64,000 nucleotides of DNA, taken from assembly GCA_948099385.1 (NCBI GenBank), contig CANUEZ040000165.1, positions 4,228,501-4,292,500 of the forward strand, given 5' to 3'. The first letter of the stretch is position 1. Every line of letters starts with the position of its first letter. Positions 35,441 to 48,024 of this stretch are shown in pieces. This DNA is from Fasciola hepatica. Its lineage: Eukaryota > Platyhelminthes > Trematoda > Plagiorchiida > Fasciolidae. Under the pieces are notes generated by a model. The model searched no databases. It had not been told where the DNA came from and was given only the letters and a program-made list of their open reading frames with translations. The position numbers and the translations under genes were made by a program.

Positions 35441-37477
35441 GTCAACAGAAGGTTTTAATGAAAGCAAGGGCAGACAACACATCAGTTGACGAATCTAAGC
35501 CGAAGGCTGCAACCATTACTAAAGGCTAAGTTGGATTGATAGTACTTAGTATCGCAGCCAAGAGAGAAGAGAAGGGCGAGGCAGCATTTGTTAAAGTGGG
35601 CTCTGAGGGTACAGAAGCAGACGGACTCTCAGGAGCCGCACTTCCTTGAGCGAGGGGATGTGACTGAAATGGAAACGGGAATGGAGGCCAAGCTAATCCG
35701 GCGTGGACTTGTGTCAATAATAATGACGACCTTCGTTGAGAATTCGTTACCTAGAAACCGAAAACGAAGTCAAACAGCAGCCGGTGTTTGACACCCTCAA
35801 GTGACAGTGCAGGGTCAGACAGTGTGATAATGAAAGCCTCAGGTGCCTCCTGGGACAGCAATACATTTACCTTGCACGACGTGGCTTTGAAGGAGGGAAA
35901 AAGTGGGCCAAACGGCTTTTTGTGGAAAGACGGGTTGTCCCCACGGGACTAAAGCCTGAAGGCACGTGGGCACAAAAGAGTATAATCAAAGCAGACCAAC
36001 TGGCGGAAGGTGCCGCCATGTGGCCCTCAAGTGCCCGCAGCCTAAGAGGCAGGTGGAGGAGTGGCTGGCTAGGAATGATAGATCAATTCTTATGACAATC
36101 AAGGGGACATGACCCAAGATACGGCAAAATGCCATGCTACTTCTTGGCTGCGCCACCTAAAGACAGGACAGAATAGCCAGTAGGATGAATGGAAGGATAC
36201 TCCTCGCTGAAGCTGAGTGTATTCAGTGGGAGGTTCTGTTTATACTAGTCACACCCGGCACACAAGCCACTGCGTGTTACTTTCGTCCGGGTAGGTGGCT
36301 GGTACGGATGGTCGGAGTCGACAAAGCAGCGCAAACAAACGGGGCAGGTGACTCTGAACTACTCCAACTTCTAAAGATTTTTCTGCTCAGGCTACAGAGC
36401 CTTGTCGAGTTGGTAGACATGAACCCTCCACTAATAAACTAGGGCGATGAATGTGCTCCCAGGGGAACCACTAACAATGCTCTCATGACGTGGCTTCAAA
36501 ACAAGTATGAGAAGCAGCATGTTTATTTCCTGGGTTAGATTCACTTACCACCTTCTAGTAACCAGATATCCTGACATCATCTCCTTGGTAATGGAAAACC
36601 AATGAGGACGAGGGACCAAGCAGCCCCGCGAGCAACTTTCGCCCAAGGCACAAGAAACTAGAATCTGAGTTTGTTAGAAACTACTCCAGTATGGATGAAA
36701 ATCAACTAAGTCTACGGGCACGAAGTTCATGCTGACCCCGGGAAGTGCCGGAGCTATCTGTGGAAGATAAGAGAAAAGACAACGAATACGTGCTAATGAG
36801 CCCGACAGACGAGTTTGGTTCGCTGTCACAGCAAGGAAATGAGAACCAACTGCCATGGTGGAAGCCAAACATTGTCGGAGCAGAAACAGTTTTTGGAAGG
36901 CTGTGGACTCATCACAAACTTCACAGAAAGCACTGCATGTGAGCCGCCTAAGAAACAGCCAGAAAAACGGCACAAGGGCCGCAGCGGGAGATAAAGCACC
37001 AGTATGAGGGAAAACCGGCCAACAAGGAGAAGGTTGACCCCAAAAGTACTTTGCGCATGTGTGGTTCAAGAAAAGAAAGTTTGAACGCGCGGGTCTCTTG
37101 AAGCCGACCAACAGAAGCATTGCTCTTGATGATAAAGACAAGGCAGAGACAGATGAGTTACACCGTACCTCGCAGTAGTTGTAAGGAAATAGCATAGACC
37201 ACCATTGCAATCTTCTGTTATATCAGTGCAAGTGGAAGTTACTATTTGCAATAACAGTTTGTCCTTCTCCCTTGCGTTCAGTTACTCAAGGGTGGCGAGT
37301 ACATACATCCTAAGCCTCGGGCATTCCTAATATACTTCCTCTGCTTCTAAGGTAACAATGGTTTAACTTGCGTTTTAAGGTGCGCATAATACGACTAGTT
37401 CACACATTTATTCATAACATTGTTGTCTCAAATATCTGAACTTCTACTGTTAGAAAATCCCTGGGTGTTTTGGTTAT

Positions 37478-40444
37478 TAACAGTGATAATAAGAGTTTAT
37501 TTCGAAGACTCTAGGGGCAAGCCTTAAGCATGATCAAATTCTTTTACAAGCGACACAGTGGACAGACTAAATTCGTGAAAAATTTAAAGATATGCGTGAC
37601 GAACGGAGGGTAGGTAGACTCAGGAGAGAGATAAATATATGAACACCAAAGAATAATTGAGGGGGTTCAGATGAACCCAAGGATGGGTTCAAATACGCGC
37701 CTGGTAAACTTGAAAGTCAAGGTCAAATGGAGGGACTGTCTGAGCCGAGTGGGGGAGATTTGGGCCTGGAAGTTCTACATGAAGAAGACTGAAAATTGAC
37801 ATGAGACACTGCGGTGGTCAAAAACAATGGAGAAGAAAGGGAAAAAGAAGGAAAATGAGAGCAAAAAATTGCGTTAAGTGGCAAGGGGTTAGATATCCAT
37901 GAAGTACGCGACATTGCAATAAAAAGGACGGTGTCGATTTGAAAACAAGGAGCGAGCAATGCGAGACGAAAAGAGAAGTTCAGATGGAAACAGTGGTTCG
38001 GATGGATCGAGGGACGGTATGTGCGAGGTACAGATATGCACAAAATGGACGCATATCATGAAAGGCAGCGGGATTGAGGCAAGAAACGTGGCCAGCAAAA
38101 AACCGGAGTATGCATAGGATGTATATGAATGCGTGTATACATGTATACAAAAGAAGTGGAGGAGCTGTGAGCAGTGAAGCGCTAGAACTCGCAAGCCGCA
38201 GTGCTTTGAAGAGATACGTGGGGTTAGTTCAAATGATACAGAGCCATCTTGGACAAATCTTGATGAACTTTGTTTATGACAGGTAAGCATGGGGGACTAA
38301 CAGAGAAAAAGAAACGGCCTAGGAGGCACCGAAGTGATAGCTGTGGGCGGGAAATGATGAACGAGTGAGTGTGAAGGGAAGGAACGACAAAACAGTCAAG
38401 AGCGAATCCAACAATCTGAATAACGCAAGTGCGACACGTGGTGACGGTCAAAAACGGGTGAAGCGGTAACAAACAGACGTACATTATGCAGCAAGGGGTT
38501 TGTCGTGAAAATGGCTGGAGAACGCAGAGCGAATGGAAATACAAAATGGTTAGAGTGACGTGAAATATCAGTCAAAACGATAACTTGGAGGTTAGGCGAA
38601 CTGTGATGCGAAGACACAACAGTTGTAACGGCGAATAACGTAGGAGATAAAGAGGGAAGTGGAGGATCAGAAAGATCAGGTAATGGCAGATCACATGGTT
38701 TGGATCTGTACGTAAAAGTAATGACGTTACAATAACCTTACATTGGGTGGAACGCGGACAAACAGCGTAGCCTGAAAGGCACACCAAGGATGCCTGTGGC
38801 TAGCAATGTGCGAAGCAGATGAGAATACAGAAAAAAGAAAAACAGGTAAGAGATGGTCAAACAGATGGTTTAGTTTTAGATGGCACAAGATGGAGGCCGG
38901 GAAGAGAAAGGATTTACTCAGGCAGGAAAACCTGTAATGGAACAAAAGGCACGGGGAGCGTGTGCGTCGGGTTTGGGAGAGTGGAGTTGAAGAGCTGCGT
39001 GCCTGAGGGCCAGTGCAAAAATGGATCGATCCAGAAGTTTCTTACCGGGGCAATGCAAAAAAAGGAAGATCCACAAAAGGGTTGTGGAGCCAAACATGGA
39101 AAATGCGGTGGTGGTGAAAAGACAACCAATTCGGTCTTAAAAAATGCGAGGTTTGGAAAAGCGGGTTGTCATGTGGTGGATGGTCATGTTAACGGAAGCC
39201 TCAGCTGCGTACTTGTGGATGGTATAAGATGGAAGTATAGAATGGACATGATAAGAAGGTGGGTAGTGAGGTATGAGATCAATGGGCCTTATGAGTATAT
39301 GAAGGTTCCAAGAGAATAGAGATTGGGAGCCGGCAAGGATGGAACGGATGGAAGGGGAGATATTGGGGGCCTGGGAAGACTAATGTGGATAGGGCGAGAG
39401 TGACACCATGCAGTGAGAGCGGTCACGGTGAGAAACGATAGGATTACCAACAGAATGAGTAGGTGTGTGTACAGAGGTAAAACGGCACGAAAAGAAGTGA
39501 TAAGAGAGCTGACAAGAACGACAGATGAGCGGGCCGTGGCGGAAGAAGAATGGTGGAAGCGTGCGATCTGCAACCAACAGAGATTAATGCGGTAGGACGA
39601 GCAGAGTTAGAGCGCGCAATCCGCAACCGGTGTTGGTGGGTGGGGCTGACCGTACATCGAACACTTAACCTGGAAAATACTTCGTGGTGTGAACACAGGA
39701 GGTGTGATGCACCAGCTTATTTGCGCTCGCACATCGTTTCAGACGGCCTTCACGCCTGATATGCGCCAGGCAAAGCGGGGTCTGACCGCGTTCGCAACGT
39801 TGGGATTGGAGCGGGTGATCATTGATGGGTGTGCAGGGGGCTGAGCAACCACGATAAGGGTGCATGGGCCAGGATCAATTAGTCAGATTGTGGAAACTTG
39901 GACAACAGAGCCGACGGAAACAGTGATCGACGGACGGCCCTATAGCAATATTATTCAGGTGGGCCAGCCAGGGCGATAATCGTCATAGTGCCCGAGGTGG
40001 TTGACCGCAACTGAGGACCACTGTGAAGGAAAATGAGGCAAAGTAACGCAGTCTGGGTATGCCCCAGCTGAGGATTGGCGGTTAACGGAAAGAGAAACAG
40101 GAGTGGAGCACGGGCCCTTCGATGCAGCTTGTCCCTGAGAGAAGAATGAGACCATGGAACGTAATTCTAAGAAAAGAAGCGGTTAAGTAAGGGCTATAAG
40201 ATTCAGTTACGAGGTTAAGATTGGACCTGGGCTAATGAAACAGTAATAGAAAGAATAAATTCTGCAAGGGTTTATGAAAGAAACTAAGCTGGGGATTGGG
40301 TAGAGGCAGAATGGGTGACGTCATAGCCTGGTTCTGTGTTCAGTCAATGGGACACGTGAAGTGACAGAAATGCGGTTGAATGTTCCAGTCCAAAATCGCT
40401 GAGAAAGTGATGGCTGTTTGTGCGGTGGGACCTATTATTGAGCT
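37478..40444 (-). repeat. R1 dispersed repeat in left palindrome arm
   Basis: Full-length relative of copy a at 1.74-4.66 kb, in the same order. The 3' end has AATAAA on the minus strand at 37,501-37,496 followed by a CTCTTATTATCA-type tail. The 5' end is a GGTCCCACCGCAC-like boundary at about 40,420-40,434. TGACGTCA lies at 40,316-40,323. No coding capacity is recognisable. Confidence 0.75.
40316..40323. promoter_or_regulatory. CRE-like TGACGTCA in R1 (left arm)
   Basis: Same octamer and same relative position as in the other R1 5' ends; mirrored at 43,146-43,153. Confidence 0.45.
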
Positions 40445-40675
40445 AAAACAGGTACAAAACGATCATACCTCTGACAATGAGCCTTAGTCACTATCCACTC
40501 AGAAGGTAGTCAAAATAAGTACCATAATCCGCACAAAAATGTCAGTTGACCAAAACCGAGGTGAATGCCAAGGTCATCGTGAATCAACATCAGAATATCT
40601 CAGGTGTTTTCTGCTTTTTGCGGTTAGATCAATGATTTAGCTGTTGGCATTACTTATCGCTATTCAAACTGATTT

Positions 40676-40743
40676 ACTGATTCGACAGTAGCAATAACTG
40701 CGGAACACCAACCTTTTGGCGTCAGTTATTATCGCGAATCAGT
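40676..40743. repeat. Small imperfect hairpin inside the left arm
   Basis: ACTGATTCG...ATAACTG (40,676-40,700) faces CAGTTATTATCGCGAATCAGT (40,723-40,743), giving a stem of about 20 bp with a bulge and a ~22-nt loop. It is present again in the right arm at 42,726-42,793. Confidence 0.6.
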
Positions 40744-41007
40744 ACAATAGAACTTTTCAGATATTCGCGGTTTCTAAGTGACTTAATCAATTATTCAAAA
40801 CCCTCCCTAAGTATTCTCTTTAGATCCGGCCCCTCAAAGGTAATTAGTCACTTTTTTCTCACCTTTTTGATACTCCGCAATTTACCATAGTCCGATAACT
40901 CGCCCGTTGTGTCAGCTGTCACTACCTTTCTCCCCGCAATGTTGCGTTGAATTAACTACCAATCACTCCAGCAGATTGACTGCACTTTCCATTGCTGTCC
41001 ACCGGCC

Positions 41008-42461
41008 CAAAATCACAGCTAACACTTGCCTTTGTAAGATCCTTCAGCTCCAAATCACGCTGAAAAGTTGTTCAGTATCCCTCGTTGATATACTTGGAGA
41101 TGCTACCAAAGCAAACTGCCGAAATAAGCAAAACCATGAATAGTTTTTCCTCTCGGCTTGACTCTTTTGACCAAAATCATCGGTCAATTAGGTCCATTAG
41201 CGTTTCTGCTTGACCCATCTCTACACTACATTTAGGCAAACCTAATCTCAGCCACGAAGTTCATTGATACCGTTGCCCCTGAAATATTTAGATGCATCCG
41301 GAAAACCAGCAATGCAGTAGTTTTCAACATTCCGGATAAGTCACCTCTCTCAACTGCAAAGAACGTAATCTTAAAGGCTCGCAACCTAGATTCGCAGCCT
41401 TGCTACTGTGTCAGACTCCGCAAAACTTCACCGAAAAATACATGCCCACCCCCTTTTCTGTTTATTATTGAAGTTGCTGCCAAGGAATTTATCAGCCGAC
41501 AGTTTTTTGTCGTCGCCAATACAGGTTTAAATCGGGCAAAAATACTTCCCGACAAAACCCCTCTACAAAGAAAGGTTTACAAAAGCCATGCGAAGAACCA
41601 TAACCCTGGTAAACATTTAGCCAGTAGTCCCTCTCAGGTGGTCGATTTACCAAGCTCCGGCCATCATGCGAAGACCTCTTCTGTGATTAGTCGCAAAATA
41701 GTTGTCGACCTAGATAGTTCATTAGTCTCCACTTCATCGGAGCCGCGTCGCAAACGTCAAAACTTGCAGAACAGTCTCAATGAAACGGTTCAAATCAATG
41801 TGCTTCCTGACGTCCACGAAACTGATAAAAGTCCCCCTGACTCCAAGACTAGTAACAAATTACCATACAAAACCCCGATTGACATGATTCCTTCGACTAG
41901 CTCAAGAAGTGTGTGGTCGAACCTACAAAATACTCCCACAGAATATAGTTCGAAAAAACCAACGCCGGCCCTTGCAGGAGTCCGAATTGCAAAACCAGAT
42001 CGGGAAAACAGCCAAATACCTGAAGTAAAATCAGTAATCCCTCAACTGTTGACGTCAGAACGAGCCATTCCTTGCATACCTAAGAAAGACGCGAGACTAG
42101 ATGTATTTGCACCGGTACCCGCAACGAATTCGAAAGTAAATAGAGTAGTTTTATCGGCAAAATCAGCCACCTCAACTCGGGGACCCGGACCTCGCTCTCC
42201 GAACCCAACCAATATTTTACCTCCAGGTAGAATGAACCATAAAATCACTTCTTTCAATGACGAAAAAGAAAGTCTCTGCAAGACTGCTCAGACCGTTATG
42301 CCAGTACCTTATCCAAATGCAGTTCCGGTTGACTACCTAGGCCTACCCAACCACACGCATCTTGCTCTTCAATTCCAAATAGTCGCGAGCTTTCGGACAT
42401 AATGCCACCCCATCTAAATTTGCCGGTTTTTCCGTTTCCTCTGGAGGCCCCGCTTCCTCCC
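41008..42461. other. Spacer of inverted repeat 1
   Basis: The only part of the 12.6-kb palindrome that is not duplicated. Most of it is occupied by one plus-strand open frame (41,236-42,402), described separately. Confidence 0.9.
41236..42402 (+). pseudogene. LINE ORF1-like open frame (388 codons, no good start)
   Basis: After a TAG at 41,233 the frame is open to the stop at 42,400-42,402. There is no ATG in its first part, so the true start is lost or lies in another frame. AVVFNIPDKSPLS (about 41,314-41,352), CVRLRK (41,407-41,424) and LPDKTPLQR (41,545-41,571) fall in the order and spacing of the RNP1-like strand, the basic strand and the DxTxxQR motif of RRM-type ORF1 proteins of CR1-like LINEs. 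The rest (from ~41,640) is a Ser/Pro/Thr-rich, probably disordered tail. It is the longest unbroken frame in the window outside Pao. ORF1 identity is inferred from motif order. No endonuclease follows: the frame stops 60 bp before the right arm begins. Confidence 0.5.
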
Positions 42462-43024
42462 GGCCGGTGGGAAGCAATGAAAAGTGCAGTCAATCTGCTG
42501 GAGTGATTGGTAGTTAATTCAACGCAACATTGCGGGGAGAAAGGTAGTGACAGCTGACACAACGGGCGAGTTATCGGACTATGGTAAATTGCGGAGTATC
42601 AAAAAGGTGAGAAAAAAGTGACTAATTACCTTTGAGGGGCCGGATCTAAAGAGAATACTTAGGGAGGGTTTTGAATAATTGATTAAGTCACTTAGAAACC
42701 GCGAATATCTGAAAAGTTCTATTGTACTGATTCGCGATAATAACTGACGCCAAAAGGTTGGTGTTCCGCAGTTATTGCTACTGTCGAATCAGTAAATCAG
42801 TTTGAATAGCGATAAGTAATGCCAACAGCTAAATCATTGATCTAACCGCAAAAAGCAGAAAACACCTGAGATATTCTGATGTTGATTCACGATGACCTTG
42901 GCATTCACCTCGGTTTTGGTCAACTGACATTTTTGTGCGGATTATGGTACTTATTTTGACTACCTTCTGAGTGGATAGTGACTAAGGCTCATTGTCAGAG
43001 GTATGATCGTTTTGTACCTGTTTT

Positions 43025-45991
43025 AGCTCATTAATAGGTCCCACCGCACAAACAGCCATCACTTTCTCAGCGATTTTGGACTGGAACATTCAACCGCATT
43101 TCTGTCACTTCACGTGTCCCATTGACTGAACACAGAACCAGGCTATGACGTCACCCATTCTGCCTCTACCCAATCCCCAGCTTAGTTTCTTTCATAAACC
43201 CTTGCAGAATTTATTCTTTCTATTACTGTTTCATTAGCCCAGGTCCAATCTTAACCTCGTAACTGAATCTTATAGCCCTTACTTAACCGCTTCTTTTCTT
43301 AGAATTACGTTCCATGGTCTCATTCTTCTCTCAGGGACAAGCTGCATCGAAGGGCCCGTGCTCCACTCCTGTTTCTCTTTCCGTTAACCGCCAATCCTCA
43401 GCTGGGGCATACCCAGACTGCGTTACTTTGCCTCATTTTCCTTCACAGTGGTCCTCAGTTGCGGTCAACCACCTCGGGCACTATGACGATTATCGCCCTG
43501 GCTGGCCCACCTGAATAATATTGCTATAGGGCCGTCCGTCGATCACTGTTTCCGTCGGCTCTGTTGTCCAAGTTTCCACAATCTGACTAATTGATCCTGG
43601 CCCATGCACCCTTATCGTGGTTGCTCAGCCCCCTGCACACCCATCAATGATCACCCGCTCCAATCCCAACGTTGCGAACGCGGTCAGACCCCGCTTTGCC
43701 TGGCGCATATCAGGCGTGAAGGCCGTCTGAAACGATGTGCGAGCGCAAATAAGCTGGTGCATCACACCTCCTGTGTTCACACCACGAAGTATTTTCCAGG
43801 TTAAGTGTTCGATGTACGGTCAGCCCCACCCACCAACACCGGTTGCGGATTGCGCGCTCTAACTCTGCTCGTCCTACCGCATTAATCTCTGTTGGTTGCA
43901 GATCGCACGCTTCCACCATTCTTCTTCCGCCACGGCCCGCTCATCTGTCGTTCTTGTCAGCTCTCTTATCACTTCTTTTCGTGCCGTTTTACCTCTGTAC
44001 ACACACCTACTCATTCTGTTGGTAATCCTATCGTTTCTCACCGTGACCGCTCTCACTGCATGGTGTCACTCTCGCCCTATCCACATTAGTCTTCCCAGGC
44101 CCCCAATATCTCCCCTTCCATCCGTTCCATCCTTGCCGGCTCCCAATCTCTATTCTCTTGGAACCTTCATATACTCATAAGGCCCATTGATCTCATACCT
44201 CACTACCCACCTTCTTATCATGTCCATTCTATACTTCCATCTTATACCATCCACAAGTACGCAGCTGAGGCTTCCGTTAACATGACCATCCACCACATGA
44301 CAACCCGCTTTTCCAAACCTCGCATTTTTTAAGACCGAATTGGTTGTCTTTTCACCACCACCGCATTTTCCATGTTTGGCTCCACAACCCTTTTGTGGAT
44401 CTTCCTTTTTTTGCATTGCCCCGGTAAGAAACTTCTGGATCGATCCATTTTTGCACTGGCCCTCAGGCACGCAGCTCTTCAACTCCACTCTCCCAAACCC
44501 GACGCACACGCTCCCCGTGCCTTTTGTTCCATTACAGGTTTTCCTGCCTGAGTAAATCCTTTCTCTTCCCGGCCTCCATCTTGTGCCATCTAAAACTAAA
44601 CCATCTGTTTGACCATCTCTTACCTGTTTTTCTTTTTTCTGTATTCTCATCTGCTTCGCACATTGCTAGCCACAGGCATCCTTGGTGTGCCTTTCAGGCT
44701 ACGCTGTTTGTCCGCGTTCCACCCAATGTAAGGTTATTGTAACGTCATTACTTTTACGTACAGATCCAAACCATGTGATCTGCCATTACCTGATCTTTCT
44801 GATCCTCCACTTCCCTCTTTATCTCCTACGTTATTCGCCGTTACAACTGTTGTGTCTTCGCATCACAGTTCGCCTAACCTCCAAGTTATCGTTTTGACTG
44901 ATATTTCACGTCACTCTAACCATTTTGTATTTCCATTCGCTCTGCGTTCTCCAGCCATTTTCACGACAAACCCCTTGCTGCATAATGTACGTCTGTTTGT
45001 TACCGCTTCACCCGTTTTTGACCGTCACCACGTGTCGCACTTGCGTTATTCAGATTGTTGGATTCGCTCTTGACTGTTTTGTCGTTCCTTCCCTTCACAC
45101 TCACTCGTTCATCATTTCCCGCCCACAGCTATCACTTCGGTGCCTCCTAGGCCGTTTCTTTTTCTCTGTTAGTCCCCCATGCTTACCTGTCATAAACAAA
45201 GTTCATCAAGATTTGTCCAAGATGGCTCTGTATCATTTGAACTAACCCCACGTATCTCTTCAAAGCACTGCGGCTTGCGAGTTCTAGCGCTTCACTGCTC
45301 ACAGCTCCTCCACTTCTTTTGTATACATGTATACACGCATTCATATACATCCTATGCATACTCCGGTTTTTTGCTGGCCACGTTTCTTGCCTCAATCCCG
45401 CTGCCTTTCATGATATGCGTCCATTTTGTGCATATCTGTACCTCGCACATACCGTCCCTCGATCCATCCGAACCACTGTTTCCATCTGAACTTCTCTTTT
45501 CGTCTCGCATTGCTCGCTCCTTGTTTTCAAATCGACACCGTCCTTTTTATTGCAATGTCGCATACTTCATGGATATCTAACCCCTTGCCACTTAACGCAA
45601 TTTTTTGCTCTCATTTTCCTTCTTTTTCCCTTTCTTCTCCATTGTTTTTGACCACCGCAGTGTCTCATGTCAATTTTCAGTCTTCTTCATGTAGAACTTC
45701 CAGGCCCAAATCTCCCCCACTCGGCTCAGACAGTCCCTCCATTTGACCTTGACTTTCAAGTTTACCAGGCGCGTATTTGAACCCATCCTTGGGTTCATCT
45801 GAACCCCCTCAATTATTCTTTGGTGTTCATATATTTATCTCTCTCCTGAGTCTACCTACCCTCCGTTCGTCACGCATATCTTTAAATTTTTCACGAATTT
45901 AGTCTGTCCACTGTGTCGCTTGTAAAAGAATTTGATCATGCTTAAGGCTTGCCCCTAGAGTCTTCGAAATAAACTCTTATCATCACTGTTA
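43025..45991 (+). repeat. R1 dispersed repeat in right palindrome arm
   Basis: Mirror of the left-arm copy; here the sense strand is plus. The 5' boundary GGTCCCACCGCAC is at about 43,037, TGACGTCA at 43,146-43,153, AATAAA at 45,968-45,973 and the CTCTTATCATCA tail ends near 45,985. Confidence 0.75.
43146..43153. promoter_or_regulatory. CRE-like TGACGTCA in R1 (right arm)
   Basis: Mirror of 40,316-40,323, about 110 bp inside the R1 5' boundary. Confidence 0.45.
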
Positions 45992-48024
45992 ATAAACAAA
46001 ACACCCAGGGATTTTCTAACAGTAGAAGTTCAGATATTTGAGACAACAATGTTATGAATAATTGTGTGAACTAGTCGTATTATGCGCACCTTAAAACGCA
46101 AGTTAAACCATTGTTACCTTAGAAGCAGAGGAAGTATATTAGGAATGCCCGAGGCTTAGGATGTATGTACTCGCCACCCTTGAGTAACTGAACGCAAGGG
46201 AGAAGGTCAAACTGTTATTGCAAATAGTAACTTCCACTTGCACTGATATAACAGAAGATTGCAATGGTGGTCTATGCTATTTCCTTACAACTACTGCGAG
46301 GTACGGTGTAACTCATCTGTCTCTGCCTTGTCTTTATCATCAAGAGCAATGCTTCTGTTGGTCGGCTTCAAGAGACCCGCGCGTTCAAACTTTCTTTTCT
46401 TGAACCACACATGCGCAAAGTACTTTTGGGGTCAACCTTCTCCTTGTTGGCCGGTTTTCCCTCATACTGGTGCTTTATCTCCCGCTGCGGCCCTTGTGCC
46501 GTTTTTCTGGCTGTTTCTTAGGCGGCTCACATGCAGTGCTTTCTGTGAAGTTTGTGATGAGTCCACAGCCTTCCAAAAACTGTTTCTGCTCCGACAATGT
46601 TTGGCTTCCACCATGGCAGTTGGTTCTCATTTCCTTGCTGTGACAGCGAACCAAACTCGTCTGTCGGGCTCATTAGCACGTATTCGTTGTCTTTTCTCTT
46701 ATCTTCCACAGATAGCTCCGGCACTTCCCGGGGTCAGCATGAACTTCGTGCCCGTAGACTTAGTTGATTTTCATCCATACTGGAGTAGTTTCTAACAAAC
46801 TCAGATTCTAGTTTCTTGTGCCTTGGGCGAAAGTTGCTCGCGGGGCTGCTTGGTCCCTCGTCCTCATTGGTTTTCCATTACCAAGGAGATGATGTCAGGA
46901 TATCTGGTTACTAGAAGGTGGTAAGTGAATCTAACCCAGGAAATAAACATGCTGCTTCTCATACTTGTTTTGAAGCCACGTCATGAGAGCATTGTTAGTG
47001 GTTCCCCTGGGAGCACATTCATCGCCCTAGTTTATTAGTGGAGGGTTCATGTCTACCAACTCGACAAGGCTCTGTAGCCTGAGCAGAAAAATCTTTAGAA
47101 GTTGGAGTAGTTCAGAGTCACCTGCCCCGTTTGTTTGCGCTGCTTTGTCGACTCCGACCATCCGTACCAGCCACCTACCCGGACGAAAGTAACACGCAGT
47201 GGCTTGTGTGCCGGGTGTGCCTAGTATAAACAGAACCTCCCACTGAATACACTCAGCTTCAGCGAGGAGTATCCTTCCATTCATCCTACTGGCTATTCTG
47301 TCCTGTCTTTAGGTGGCGCAGCCAAGAAGTAGCATGGCATTTTGCCGTATCTTGGGTCATGTCCCCTTGATTGTCATAAAAATTGATCTATCATTCCTAG
47401 CCAGCCACTCCTCCACCTGCCTCTCAGGCTGCGGGCACTTGAGGGCCACATGGCGGCACCTTCCGCCAGTTGGTCTGCTTTGATTATACTCTTTTGTGCC
47501 CACGTGCCTTCAGGCTTTAGTCCCGTGGGGACAACCCGTCTTTCCACAAAAAGCCGTTTGGCCCACTTTTTCCCTCCTTCAAAGCCACGTCGTGCAAGGT
47601 AAATGTATTGCTGTCCCAGGAGGCACCTGAGGCTTTCATTATCACACTGTCTGACCCTGCACTGTCACTTGAGGGTGTCAAACACCGGCTGCTGTTTGAC
47701 TTCGTTTTCGGTTTCTAGGTAACGAATTCTCAACGAAGGTCGTCATTATTATTGACACAAGTCCACGCCGGATTAGCTTGGCCTCCATTCCCGTTTCCAT
47801 TTCAGTCACATCCCCTCGCTCAAGGAAGTGCGGCTCCTGAGAGTCCGTCTGCTTCTGTACCCTCAGAGCCCACTTTAACAAATGTTGCCTCGCCTATCTC
47901 TTCTCTCTTGGCTGCGATACTAAGTACTATCAATCCAACTTAGCCTTTAGTAATGGTTGCAGCCTTTGGCTTAGATTCGTCAACTGATGTGTTGTCTGCC
48001 CTTGCTTTCAATGAAACCGTCTGT

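Larger units (their letters stand above)
35441..41007 (+). repeat. Inverted repeat 1, left arm (5,567 bp)
   Basis: Every position p pairs with 83,469 - p on the opposite strand through to 48,028, without any net insertion or deletion. The first ~150 bp of the outer edge and the last ~20 bp of the inner edge hold many of the mismatches I found (for example 35,450, 35,456, 35,458, 35,573, 35,574, 35,584); between them I found only scattered ones (36,089, 36,249, 37,262, 37,407 and a few more). Contents from the outside in: an unrecognised 2-kb segment (35.4-37.47) with a 178-codon minus frame at 36,674-37,210, an R1 copy (37,478-40,444 minus) and ~560 bp of AT-rich sequence with a small hairpin. 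No transposase gene is seen. Confidence 0.97.

Noticed and set aside
41638..42402. Calling the spacer frame a complete 254-residue gene starting at GTG
   Set aside because: GTG starts are not expected in an animal nuclear gene, and the frame is open upstream to 41,236 with ORF1-like motifs, so a partial ORF1 is the better reading.
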